A stretch of DNA of 64,000 nt from Fibrobacter sp. UWB4 (GTDB taxonomy: Bacteria; Fibrobacterota; Fibrobacteria; Fibrobacterales; Fibrobacteraceae): NCBI RefSeq assembly GCF_002210345.1, contig NZ_MWQI01000005.1, positions 148,430 to 212,429 on the forward strand. Direction: 5' to 3'. The position numbers and the translations under genes are program-made. This document shows positions 44,417 through 52,680 of this stretch, one piece after another. Below the pieces are notes generated by a model that was given only the letters and a program-made list of their open reading frames with translations, did not search any database and was not told the DNA's origin. The stretch's first letter is position 1; each line of letters opens with the position of its first letter.

Positions 44417-45100
44417 TTATTCAACCTGAGCAACGGTCTTTTCTTCTTTTGCTGCTTCCTTTTCTGCCTTTTGGGCTTCACGTTCAGCCTTCTTGGCTTC
44501 CATTTCAGCCTTACGGGCTTCGCGTTCGGCCTTCAAAGCTTCTTCACGTTCTGCGCGCTGAGCTTCGAGTTCAGCTCTCTTAGCTTCCATTTCGGCCTTG
44601 TGAGCTTCACGTTCGGCCTTCATGGCTTCTTCGCGTTCTGCACGCTTGGCTTCTTCTTCGGCTCTCTTAGCTTCCATTTCGGCCTTGCGGGCTTCGCGTT
44701 CGGCCTTCAAAGCTTCTTCGCGTTCTGCGCGCTTAGCTTCTTCTTCGGCCTTCTTTGCTTCGTGTTCAGCTCTCTTAGCTTCCATTTCAGCCTTGCGGGC
44801 TTCGCGTTCGGCCTGGAGTTCTTCTTCCGTCTTCGGGGTTGGCGGTTCGATTTCTGGCTTAGGCAGAATTTCTGCGATATCGTTCTTGTCTAGCTTGATC
44901 AGGTCAAGAAGTCCCTTGCGGGCTTCCTTGCGTTCTTCGCGCATCTTCTTGAAGTCGGCCTTGTCGGTAACTTCAGATTTGACTTCGCTCGAAATTTCGT
45001 TCTTGACACTCTTCATGTCAGATGCTTCGCTCTTGGCGGAAGCCGTGGCGAAAAAGGCGAGCGTAGAGATTGTGAGGATTGCAATGAATTTTGATTTCAT
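44417..45100 (-). CDS. Exported protein with tandem Glu/Lys/Arg/Ala helix repeats
   Basis: A 227-residue exported protein. A signal peptide (about residues 1-22) and a short variable region with KADFKKMREERKEARKGLL precede about four 29-residue repeats rich in E, K, R and A (pattern REARKAEMEAKRAE...). Alternating acidic and basic residues without a strong hydrophobic stripe suggest a single alpha-helix or loose coiled coil, so it may be a long spacer or scaffold in the periplasm. The underlying DNA is an 87-bp tandem repeat. AGGAAG lies 5 bases before the ATG at 45100. Confidence 0.75.
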   Translation of the reverse strand: MKSKFIAILTISTLAFFATASAKSEASDMKSVKNEISSEVKSEVTDKADFKKMREERKEARKGLLDLIKLDKNDIAEILPKPEIEPPTPKTEEELQAEREARKAEMEAKRAEHEAKKAEEEAKRAEREEALKAEREARKAEMEAKRAEEEAKRAEREEAMKAEREAHKAEMEAKRAELEAQRAEREEALKAEREARKAEMEAKKAEREAQKAEKEAAKEEKTVAQVE

Positions 45101-45285
45101 GATTCTTCCTATGATTGGGTGGATTTTGTTTTTACACCCTTTCTTTAGCAAGAATTGTGCCAACTATTGGAAATTGCTGAATTTGCACGATTTTCGCAGA
45201 TTTTGTCTGGATGGTCTTTTTTATTGTCCTTAAAAAACGAGGCGATTCACCTCATTGGGGATAAAAGTTCCGAAAATTTATTTTT

Positions 45286-45363
45286 GGTTGATGGTCGTTA
45301 GTCAATGGTCCTTAAATTATAAACCAATAACTAATGACCAATGACTATTGACTAATAACCAGC
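45286..45363. repeat. Inverted heptanucleotide array
   Basis: The left arm is GGTTGAT-GGTCGTT-AGTCAAT-GGTCCTT (45286-45313). The right arm is AACCAAT-AACTAAT-GACCAAT-GACTATT-GACTAAT-AACCAGC (45322-45363). All units are exactly 7 bases with no gaps. The spacer 45101-45523 otherwise has a CACGC..GCGTG hairpin near 45468-45484 and no gene. Confidence 0.8.
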
Positions 45364-45523
45364 CCCTAACTTGCTTTTCCATTCGCATTTTTATACATTA
45401 ACTCACAACTTATTATATCATTTCTTAGATCCTTAATTATCATCCCGGGCAGGGGCCGCATTTGTTCACGCTTTTGTGCGTGGGTTTTGAAAAAGCGGGC
45501 ATGCGTAATTCAGGGGAGGCGCT

Positions 45524-47311
45524 ATGCTTCTAAGGGTCTTAAGAATTTCCCTTTTGATATTGCTGTTGTCATCGGTGGCTTATGCTTCGATGAAAGTTCC
45601 TCGTTCAACGGATCGTTCGTCTGCGTCGAATGCGACTGATGTTTTGCCAGGGACGGTGACGCTTGATTTTGCGGATGTCCCGTTGGCCGATGTGGCGCGG
45701 ACGCTCTCTCAAGCTTACGGCATATCGATTTTGACAGATGATGCGGGCGATATGCGTGTGACATTCCATCTGGAGGGTGTTGGGCTTTTTGAAGGTCTTA
45801 CGGCATTGTGTGCGGCAAATGGGCTTGCCGTTGTGCAGGAAGGGCGCGTTTATCATATCCGGCGATCGCGTGTGCTGGAGAATGGCTATATCGCACTTGA
45901 AAATTCGGGCGTTGTCGTTTCGGTAAAAAACATGAATGTGCGTGAATTTGTCAGGGAATTCGGCTTGAATACAGGCGTGAATGTACTTGCGGATTACGAC
46001 GTAGATGGCGTGGTGAGTGGAAATTTGAGGGGTATGGTTCCGGAAATGGCGTTCCGTGTGCTGATGGAATCGAACGGGTTCAAGGTGCGCGGGGAGCGCG
46101 GGTGCTTGCGGGTTACGAGGGCACGGAATGTCGAGAAAGCTTTGAATGGCTCGCCAGATGGCACGGAGGTTTCGGTGGAACGTGCGGGTGATCTTTATTC
46201 GGTGGATTTGCAATCGGCTTCGCTCAAGGCGGTGCTTAAGGCGATTGCAGAAGAGGCTGAACTCAATTTGGCAATTTATGGCGACTTGAATGAATCGGTG
46301 CAGATGTCGTTTAAGGATGTCTCGCTGCCGGAACTTTTAGCGTCACTTTTTCGTGGGAGTGCATTCACGTTTCGGCTGGATTCGTCGTCACTTTTAGTTT
46401 CGGAGGAGGGGGCAAAGGCGCTTGCCGATGTGCGTGTGTTTCCATTAAAACATGTTACGCCCGAGAAGGCTATGGCGCAGCTTTCGAAGTTTGCGAAAGG
46501 TTCGGAACTGAAAGTCTCGGAATACCGTGAGCAGAATGCGCTTGTGCTAGGGGGATCGCCTCATGCGATGGAACGTGCTGTTGACCTTTTGAAAATGATT
46601 GATGCGCCTCAAATGCAGGTGACGCTTGCATGCGTGATTGTGGAGTTTCGCAAGGGGCGCGGGTTTGCAATTGGCTTGCGAAGCGGTGCTACTCGGAATG
46701 TGGGCGAACGCGATATTCAGGCGCGCGGGTTCTTTGATTTCCTGGGCAAGGATATTTCCAAATCGGGAGCGTTCGGAAAAATTGGAATCTTGCCGGACCG
46801 CTTTGAACTGGAGCTTTCGTCGATGGAAGAGAACAACGAAGCGAAGGTGCTTGCGCGCCCGCGCGTGACAACGCTGAACGGCGGCAAGGCGGAACTCAAT
46901 GTGACGAATACGGTCTATTATCTTGTCAGTCAAGTTTCTGCGGATGGGTTCCCGATTACGGATTACCGATCGTTTAACGACGGTATATCGCTGGAGCTTA
47001 CGCCTACGCTGACGCAAGATGGCCTGGTAACGTTGTCCGTGTCGCCGGAAATCAAGACGGCGGGCAGGAGCACTGGCGATGGCCCGCGTGATATCAGTTC
47101 CCGGAACATGAAGACGACTGTTGTGCTGCGCGATGGCGAAACTTTGTGCCTGGGAGGGCTTATACGCAAGAACAAGACGGAGGTACGTTCGGCGGTGCCG
47201 TTTTTGGGAAGTATTCCGATTCTTGGGCGGCTTTTCAGCTACACCTCAGAAGAAGAGGATGAAAGTGAACTTGCCATTTTCATTACGCCGAGTGTGGAGA
47301 AAAAGGAATGA
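45524..47311 (+). CDS. Secretin (PilQ/GspD-like outer membrane channel)
   Basis: A 595-residue secretin. The signal peptide ends near residue 21 (SSVAYA). Three STN/N-type domains follow at about residues 44-95, 110-178 and 205-275 (VTLDFADVPLADVARTLSQA; VKNMNVREFVREFGLN; VDLQSASLKAVLKAIAEEA). An N1-like domain (FPLKHVTPEKAMAQL...GSPHAMERAVDLLKMID) and the secretin core come last (VTLACVIVEF...VLARPRVTTLNGGKAEL...LCLGGLIRKN...VPFLGSIPILGRLF...LAIFITP). It forms an outer membrane ring for type IV pilus-like or type II secretion machinery. GGGGAGG precedes the ATG. It is the first of five overlapping genes. Confidence 0.9.
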   Translation: MLLRVLRISLLILLLSSVAYASMKVPRSTDRSSASNATDVLPGTVTLDFADVPLADVARTLSQAYGISILTDDAGDMRVTFHLEGVGLFEGLTALCAANGLAVVQEGRVYHIRRSRVLENGYIALENSGVVVSVKNMNVREFVREFGLNTGVNVLADYDVDGVVSGNLRGMVPEMAFRVLMESNGFKVRGERGCLRVTRARNVEKALNGSPDGTEVSVERAGDLYSVDLQSASLKAVLKAIAEEAELNLAIYGDLNESVQMSFKDVSLPELLASLFRGSAFTFRLDSSSLLVSEEGAKALADVRVFPLKHVTPEKAMAQLSKFAKGSELKVSEYREQNALVLGGSPHAMERAVDLLKMIDAPQMQVTLACVIVEFRKGRGFAIGLRSGATRNVGERDIQARGFFDFLGKDISKSGAFGKIGILPDRFELELSSMEENNEAKVLARPRVTTLNGGKAELNVTNTVYYLVSQVSADGFPITDYRSFNDGISLELTPTLTQDGLVTLSVSPEIKTAGRSTGDGPRDISSRNMKTTVVLRDGETLCLGGLIRKNKTEVRSAVPFLGSIPILGRLFSYTSEEEDESELAIFITPSVEKKE

Positions 47312-48435
47312 TTGGATGGGGACGGCGAATCGCGCCTGTCGCGGCGCGGATGATGACGTGGGAAGTGACGACTGCATTTGACGGGACCCTTACGGAAACG
47401 GAATTGCACAAGCGATTTGACGAAGAGTTTCAGGATGTTCTTGGTGAAGAATGTCGCGTATTCTTTTGGCCGCTCGTTTCATTCAATGCATCTGATGGAC
47501 GAAAACATCGCTATCTCGTGGCTATGGCGGATGAATCGTTGGAAACGTACCGTAAAAAGTTTGATTGCTGCTTGCCAAGACAAATTGCGTTGTATGCCAT
47601 CGCTGATAAAGTATTGCGAGGTAAATTGGAGGGAAATGCGGAAAATGGAAATTTGTTGTTCGTCGCGCTTTGGAAACATCGCCTGTACATCCTCGTTTTT
47701 ATGGAAGGCCGTTTGTGTCATTGGTCGGAAGAATACGGTTACGGTGAATCGCTTGATGGTGCTTGCCGGGAACGTGTTGCGCGCTTTAAGGAATTCTTGA
47801 AAGCTGATGAACTGTTTGCGAAAATGAATGGTGTGGGGGAGTTTGATGAGGACTCACCGAATATGGATGGATACTTTCTGTCGGCTGCGCATGATCCGTT
47901 CTGGAGTTGCAAAGATTTAGACGAATGTGATTCGATGAAACCTTGCGAACGTCGTCGCTGGATGGTGGGTGCTGCCGCGTTGCTTGTTTTGTGTGCGGGA
48001 GTTTGGGCGATGTGTGGCGGTTCTTTGAATTTGTTATGTGCAAAATTATTTGATAACGGACAGCGTGATTCATTTGCTGATGTGGCGCCTGTTGAATTGA
48101 TGCCGCCTGCCACCCGTGATTTGGAAATGCTTGCTTGGGCGGATGGGCACAGGGATTTGTTCCCTGCCAAATGGAATCTAGGACGGGAGGGCTTTGTTGC
48201 TGATGTCGCATTTGAAAATCGGCGAATTTTGCGCGGAACTTGTGATTCGTCGGAATTCAGTTTGCTTGGAATTGTGGGTGGGCGAGTGGCGCTTGTGAAA
48301 ACTCTTGCGGGTGAAACGAAAACGCTTTCGGTTGGTGATTCGCTTTCTCGATACCGCGTGAAACAAATTGGAATGAGCGATGTCGTGATGCGCTGTGGGC
48401 GCAAGGAGGTTCGTTATGCGGTCAAAATGCGGTAA
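47308..48435 (+). CDS. Hybrid inner-membrane assembly protein (PilM/GspL-like plus PilP/GspC-like)
   Basis: A 375-residue bitopic protein. The cytoplasmic N-terminal 210 residues (including LFVALWKHRLYILVFMEGRLCHWSEEYG) recall the actin-like part of PilM/GspL. There is one membrane helix near residues 217-234. The periplasmic tail (about 310-372, LLGIVGGRVALVKTLAGETKTLSVGDSL followed by a YRVKQIG...VVMRCG block) looks like the homology region of GspC/PilP, which contacts the secretin. So one gene may join roles usually split among PilM/N/O/P. This is pattern-based inference without a profile search. It overlaps the genes on both sides. Confidence 0.6.
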   Translation: MIGWGRRIAPVAARMMTWEVTTAFDGTLTETELHKRFDEEFQDVLGEECRVFFWPLVSFNASDGRKHRYLVAMADESLETYRKKFDCCLPRQIALYAIADKVLRGKLEGNAENGNLLFVALWKHRLYILVFMEGRLCHWSEEYGYGESLDGACRERVARFKEFLKADELFAKMNGVGEFDEDSPNMDGYFLSAAHDPFWSCKDLDECDSMKPCERRRWMVGAAALLVLCAGVWAMCGGSLNLLCAKLFDNGQRDSFADVAPVELMPPATRDLEMLAWADGHRDLFPAKWNLGREGFVADVAFENRRILRGTCDSSEFSLLGIVGGRVALVKTLAGETKTLSVGDSLSRYRVKQIGMSDVVMRCGRKEVRYAVKMR

Positions 48436-49381
48436 CGTTCTTCCGCTTGTGTTGGGACTGCTGCTTGTGCTTTCGTTTCTTATGACATCAATGCTTCGCA
48501 TGCCGGGTGCGCTTCGCCGAAACGTATCGCTTGTCGCTAAAGAAACTCAAGAAATGTACCTAGCGGAATCTGCGGTGCTGGCGAAGCTGAATGGCTTTCC
48601 TGAGGGCTATTTTGCGGAACTCCCGGCGGTTGAATCACGGATTCTTGGACCGTGGACAGAATGGCGTGTTCGTGATAAATTCCAGTTCATGTTGGGGCAT
48701 GAATACGGGCGGTTCTCGACTTCGGAATGGGCGCGTTGTGCCGTAGTGCTGGAACAGAATTTGCATGAACGCATTTTGCATTCGGAGGGCTTGAAAAACT
48801 TGTCGGGAAATCGTCGCTTTTTTAAACTCGATTCTTCTGATGGGCTATCTACAGAACGCACGATGGCGATAAATGTGAGCGCTGGCGATTTGACGTTAGA
48901 TCTCGGCGAATCCCGCGCTTTTGAAAATTCGCGAAGTTCGCGAAAGTCAATTCGTTCTTTTATGGCAAATGTCGAGGGCGATGTCAAGATTCGCGGGAAC
49001 ATCCACTTTGATACGCTGCGGATTTATGCAACGGGTTCTGTGAACATTCAAGGAAATGTGGTCGCTCATTTTGCGGAAATCTTTGGACTTGCGGAAGTGG
49101 CGGTCTCGGGGAATGTATCGCTTGCGGGTACACTTCTTTCAAAACAGTTTATCGAAATTTCAGACCGTGCACAAATGAATTTCCCGAGCTTGGCACTTGC
49201 GGTTGGCTACCGCGAGAACCGCTTGTCGCTCCTTGAAAAGTCCGTGTTTGAAGGCTTGGCGATGGCGCCGTCCGGAATTGTTGAGCGAGATTCTTCGGCA
49301 AAGCTTCTCGATTCAACGCAGACGCTCCTGCCGTTTTGCATGGACACTCGCAAGGTCGTGTTTTCCCGGAGGCGCTTGTGA
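48416..49381 (+). CDS. PilX/GspK-like minor pilin-associated protein
   Basis: A 321-residue protein. The N-terminus (CGNVLPLVLGLLLVLSFLMTSMLR, then YLAESAVLAKL) has the hydrophobic helix plus AES motif of PilX-type proteins, without a classical GFTLxE site. The C-terminal 150 residues contain a repetitive strand-rich region (VKIRGNIHFDTLRIYATGSVNIQGNVVAHFAEIFG...) like a beta-helix or bactofilin-like solenoid, odd for a pilin component. AGGAGG lies 6 bases before the ATG at 48416, inside the previous gene. The stop overlaps the next start (GTGA). Confidence 0.62.
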   Translation: MRSKCGNVLPLVLGLLLVLSFLMTSMLRMPGALRRNVSLVAKETQEMYLAESAVLAKLNGFPEGYFAELPAVESRILGPWTEWRVRDKFQFMLGHEYGRFSTSEWARCAVVLEQNLHERILHSEGLKNLSGNRRFFKLDSSDGLSTERTMAINVSAGDLTLDLGESRAFENSRSSRKSIRSFMANVEGDVKIRGNIHFDTLRIYATGSVNIQGNVVAHFAEIFGLAEVAVSGNVSLAGTLLSKQFIEISDRAQMNFPSLALAVGYRENRLSLLEKSVFEGLAMAPSGIVERDSSAKLLDSTQTLLPFCMDTRKVVFSRRRL

Positions 49382-49812
49382 CGTGCACTTGTCATACTGA
49401 ACGAAGTGAAGTATCCAGGGCATCTTGTGTTGCTCTTGCTGCAAACTCTAGACTAGGCTTTACTTTGCCCGAAGTTTGCGTGGCTCTCTCGATTTTTCTC
49501 GTTGGAACAGCCGCACTCCTTGGCTGTTGGAACTTTTTTATTCGCGAAGTCGCGGATGAACGGATGCGCTTGGAGGAGTTCTACGATGTGCTAGAAACAA
49601 TGGAATCGTTGGTGGCGAATCGTCCGGATTGCGCGGACTCTCTGACCGGCGCTCTTTCGCGAGATTCCGCACACTTGTTGAAACTTGCGCGTTCCCAAGA
49701 GTCGTCGTCAGTTTCTGTTCACTTGACTCGCGTTCCTGGCAGTCCGCATTTGGCGTGGGCTGTTGTTGCGAGTGAACATTATTCTCTCAGACGCTTGGTG
49801 CGTTGTCGATGA
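49378..49812 (+). CDS. Type IV prepilin-like protein with long leader
   Basis: A 144-residue prepilin. The processing site is G27|FTLPE, followed by a hydrophobic helix (VCVALSIFLVGTAALLGCW). PilD-type peptidase would cut after G27. The GTG at 49378 has GGAGG 5 bases upstream and overlaps the previous stop. The unusually long leader is encoded in part by a copy of an intergenic repeat (see 49391-49418). The rest is a small periplasmic domain with a Cys pair possible (CADS...). Confidence 0.72.
   Translation: MTCTCHTERSEVSRASCVALAANSRLGFTLPEVCVALSIFLVGTAALLGCWNFFIREVADERMRLEEFYDVLETMESLVANRPDCADSLTGALSRDSAHLLKLARSQESSSVSVHLTRVPGSPHLAWAVVASEHYSLRRLVRCR
49391..49418. repeat. Dispersed repeat inside the prepilin leader coding region
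   Basis: GTCATACTGAACGAAGTGAA followed by GTATCCAG matches the pattern of intergenic repeats at about 10469 (GTCATCCTGA..GGATCCAG), 57419 (GTCATCCTGAGC) and 61757 (GTCATCCTGAGCGAAG). Here it is translated as part of the leader (CHTERSEVSRAS). Confidence 0.7.
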
Positions 49813-49837
49813 GGTTCGGAGGCTTTCTTATTTGCAA

Positions 49838-50143
49838 ATGAATCTAGCTGAGCCTAAAACTTCTCGACAAGGCTTTACGCTCTTGGAATTGCTTATCGCC
49901 ATGACGGTTGCCGCTATCCTTACGACCGTCTCGTTAAATGTCTATTCGACGTTCCATCACGGCGTAGTCGAGACAAACTTGCTTTACGAACAGTTCGTCT
50001 CGGAAAAAGTCAAAGAACTCCGTTGCCGCACCCGCTTCGTTCGCGGCCTCCCGCTTTGCGATGCCCCCTCGGGCGAATCTTGGGCTTTCCGAGCATCCCG
50101 CAAGTCTTGCGCATCCCGCGAAACAATTCGATTGCGTTTCTAG
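49838..50143 (+). CDS. Type IV prepilin-like protein, short
   Basis: A 101-residue prepilin with the processing site G12|FTLLELLIAMTVAAILTTV, the best pilin signature in this operon. The pilin body after the helix is very short (about 70 residues) and its end is Arg/Ser/Cys-rich (FRASRKSCASRETIRLRF), running into repeat-like DNA; the 3' end may have been reshaped by a repeat or truncated. The start is uncertain: GGAGG (49818-49822) is 9 bases before a TTG at 49832 and 15 before the ATG at 49838. It is last in the secretin operon. Confidence 0.6.
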   Translation: MNLAEPKTSRQGFTLLELLIAMTVAAILTTVSLNVYSTFHHGVVETNLLYEQFVSEKVKELRCRTRFVRGLPLCDAPSGESWAFRASRKSCASRETIRLRF

Positions 50144-50282
50144 ATATAACTGGATGCCTCGTTCTTCGAACTCGGCATGACGAAGGGTGGCGCGACTCTT
50201 GCTATGCATATTCAGCAAGACGACGAGAGAGGCGCGACTTCTCGCCTCGCATTTGCGGCTTTCCCCGCGATTCTCGAAAAAC

Positions 50283-50317
50283 ACTAATAAATGACCAATG
50301 ACCAATAACCAACAACT
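50283..50317. repeat. Heptanucleotide array
   Basis: AATGACC, AATGACC, AATAACC and AACAACT in tandem (50290-50317), with one looser unit before them. The spacer 50144-50282 before it holds dispersed repeat fragments and no gene. Confidence 0.7.
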
Positions 50318-50319
50318 AA

Positions 50320-50347
50320 AACAAAAAAGCCCCGCGCTTGCGGGGCC
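50320..50347 (-). terminator. Terminator of the glycosyltransferase gene
   Basis: On the minus strand GCCCCGC-AAGC-GCGGGGC is followed by TTTTTTGTTTT, about 70 bases after the glycosyltransferase stop. Confidence 0.88.
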
Positions 50348-50414
50348 TCTTGAATCACTTTAACATCTAGTTTTGCTGTCTGCGACTTCCGTCGCATCTT
50401 GCGTAAACTAAAGC

Positions 50415-51968
50415 TTAGTTTGTTGCCTGTTCTTCGACGCATTCAGAGCACTTGATGGCCTTGCGAACTTCGAAGATGTTGCTGATGTAATGCATAAAGC
50501 TAAGCACGCTCACCGAGAGGAATCCGATTGCATAAAGGGCAAGGAACGGTCCGATGATGTACTTGCTGGCGTTGATGTATTCGAGCAAACCGAAAATGCA
50601 GTAGACGCCGACGAGGAGTTCGATAAGTGCCATCCACGGGAACTTTTGTGCGTAATGGCTCTTGGCCTTCTTCTTGGCGCCACCGTTCTTCGGAGTACGA
50701 ACGAAGCTGCCCTTTGTGCCGAGAACTGCGGCAAACACTGCGCGGGAGTTGCTGACTGCGATGCCAACGCCGAGGGCCATTAAGATGGGGAGCGAAAGCA
50801 GGCGAATCTTCCAACCGGTGTAGCCGGAGCAACGCTGGGCGACAAAGTAAAGAACAGAAGGCGCGATTGCGGCGAGGAAGATGAATGCGAAACCAACCGT
50901 GTATGCCCAAGTGGGGAGGTGTCCGACCGGTTCAAAGAACGCGAGCAACGGCCAAGCGCAGAGTGCGGTGAACAACATGCAGGGGTGGATCGAATAGTGC
51001 GTTGTGTGAAGTATTGCGCCAATCTTCACGCGGAGCGGAACCTTGGAGCGCAAAACCTTCGGCAAAATCTTGATAGCGGTCTGGATGGAACCCTTTGCCC
51101 AACGGAACTGCTGAGCCTTGAAAGCGTTGATGTCGTTCGGGAGTTCAGCCGGAACAATCACGTCGAACACAAACTTCATCTTCCAACCAGCAAGCTGGGA
51201 ACGGTAAGAAAGGTCCATGTCTTCGGTCAGCGTATCGCCTTCCCAGCCGCCACCGCCGTAGATAGCGTCCTTGCGCCAGACACCGGCGGTACCGTTGAAG
51301 TTCATGAAGAGCTTGCCCCAGCTACGTGCGGACTGTTCCACCACGAAGTGGCCGTCAATACCGATAGACTGGGCGAGCGTAAGACCGGATTCGGTGCGGT
51401 TCAAGTGACCCCAGCGACCCTGAACAAGGCCGACCTGCGGATCCATGACCAAGTACGGGACGGTCTTCAGGAGGAAGTCTTTTTCAGGAACGAAGTCGGC
51501 GTCGAAGATGGCGAGGAATTCACCCTTTGCGACTGCCATGCCTTCCTTGAGAGCGCCAGCCTTGAAGTCCTTGCGGTTCGTGCGGTGGATGAGCTTGATG
51601 TCGTAACCGCGGGCGGCGAGTTCAGCAACTTTTTTCTTAGTGACTTCGTAGCATTCGTCCGTGGAGTCGTCGAGGACCTGGATTTCGTGCTTGTCCTTGG
51701 GATAGTCAATGGCGCAGACGGCTTCGAGGAGTCGTTCAACGCAGTTGGCTTCGTTAAAAACCGGGAGTTGGGTTGTGACCTGCGGGAGGTCTGCGATGGA
51801 ATGTTCGCGGTAGTACTTCAAGATCGCTTTGCGGTCTGAAAGTCGCGTCTTGCGGCTGTTCTTGAGGAACAGGTAGATGCTGTAGTAGCAACTGAACCCG
51901 TAAATCACCAATCCCACGCCTGCGATAACGTAGACGACGAACATTGCGTATAGTAGTATAGTACTCAT
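50415..51968 (-). CDS. Membrane glycosyltransferase family 2 (processive, cellulose/mannan synthase-like)
   Basis: A 517-residue inner membrane enzyme. An N-terminal membrane helix leads to a GT2 domain with TTQLPVFNE, LDDSTDE, IFDADF, TEDMDLSYR and QFRWAKG (the Q-x-x-R-W motif of processive synthases). About four or five further helices follow. Related enzymes make beta-linked polysaccharides such as cellulose or glucomannan, or glycolipids; the product here cannot be told. It is divergent from the TusA-domain gene. A Cys pair near the C-terminus (KCSEC) is unusual. Confidence 0.87.
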   Translation of the reverse strand: MSTILLYAMFVVYVIAGVGLVIYGFSCYYSIYLFLKNSRKTRLSDRKAILKYYREHSIADLPQVTTQLPVFNEANCVERLLEAVCAIDYPKDKHEIQVLDDSTDECYEVTKKKVAELAARGYDIKLIHRTNRKDFKAGALKEGMAVAKGEFLAIFDADFVPEKDFLLKTVPYLVMDPQVGLVQGRWGHLNRTESGLTLAQSIGIDGHFVVEQSARSWGKLFMNFNGTAGVWRKDAIYGGGGWEGDTLTEDMDLSYRSQLAGWKMKFVFDVIVPAELPNDINAFKAQQFRWAKGSIQTAIKILPKVLRSKVPLRVKIGAILHTTHYSIHPCMLFTALCAWPLLAFFEPVGHLPTWAYTVGFAFIFLAAIAPSVLYFVAQRCSGYTGWKIRLLSLPILMALGVGIAVSNSRAVFAAVLGTKGSFVRTPKNGGAKKKAKSHYAQKFPWMALIELLVGVYCIFGLLEYINASKYIIGPFLALYAIGFLSVSVLSFMHYISNIFEVRKAIKCSECVEEQATN

Positions 51969-52122
51969 TCTACTGTAACCTTTGCATTTATTGAATGCTT
52001 GGGGCCAAATATAGAAACGCTATGTGACCTTTGCTACATTTTTCAGGAATTTTGGCCCATTTTTTGCTTTGGAAAGTGTATTTTTACATAGGTATGATTA
52101 GACTTTTTTACAATGGCGAAAT

Positions 52123-52671
52123 ATGCAAAAAATGGCAGATGAACGCAATAAAAATTTAACATCTCCAATCGCTCGCTGGATTGAAGCGAACCGTGAAGCC
52201 CCAGGTTTTACAGAATCTTTACGTAAATTGTTGATGTATGCGTGTGTAGAATGGATCCGCCGTGGAACTTCTGCACTTTTGACCCCTGAAGAAGCTCTAT
52301 CTAAAATAGTATGTTGCTGTCTTTCTGAATTTCCTGTGGGGGAATGGGCTGAAAATCCCGAAAAATACACCGATGAAATCGCCGATTTCTGCGAAAAAGC
52401 GAAAATTTTGCCGTTGCCGGCCGCCCTTCAGGGCGAAATTCCCTCCCTTTTGGACCTCCGTGGCGTAAAATGCCCCCTCAATTCAGTCCGCTCGCGAATC
52501 GTCATGTCGGGTTATCCGGCGGGTCGAACACTCAAAATCTGGCTCGATGAAGGTTCCCCGATAGAAAATGTGCCCGGATCGCTCATTGCCGATGGTCATA
52601 AAGTGCTTTCGCGTGAAAAAAAAGGCGATTATTGGGAAATCTCTGTGGTCAAATCGGATTCTAAAGTATAG
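52123..52671 (+). CDS. TusA/SirA-like domain protein with helical N-terminus
   Basis: A 182-residue protein. The first 105 residues are helical (IARWIEANREAPGFTESLRKLLMYACVEW..) and not recognised. From about residue 110 it has a TusA/SirA-type two-layer fold: LLDLRGVKCPLNSVRSRIVM...GRTLKIWLDEGSPIENVPGSLIADGHKVL. The conserved Cys of LDLRGxxCP is present, with CPLN in place of the usual CPxP, so sulfur relay is possible. The start is uncertain (52123 or 52132; no strong ribosome site). It heads a group of closely spaced genes. Confidence 0.8.
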   Translation: MQKMADERNKNLTSPIARWIEANREAPGFTESLRKLLMYACVEWIRRGTSALLTPEEALSKIVCCCLSEFPVGEWAENPEKYTDEIADFCEKAKILPLPAALQGEIPSLLDLRGVKCPLNSVRSRIVMSGYPAGRTLKIWLDEGSPIENVPGSLIADGHKVLSREKKGDYWEISVVKSDSKV

Positions 52672-52680
52672 ATTGTTGAT

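Noticed and set aside
43929..44893. Phe-rich plus-strand open frames opposite the charged repeat genes
   Set aside because: They are the complement of Glu/Lys/Ala codons; their hydrophobic look is an artefact.
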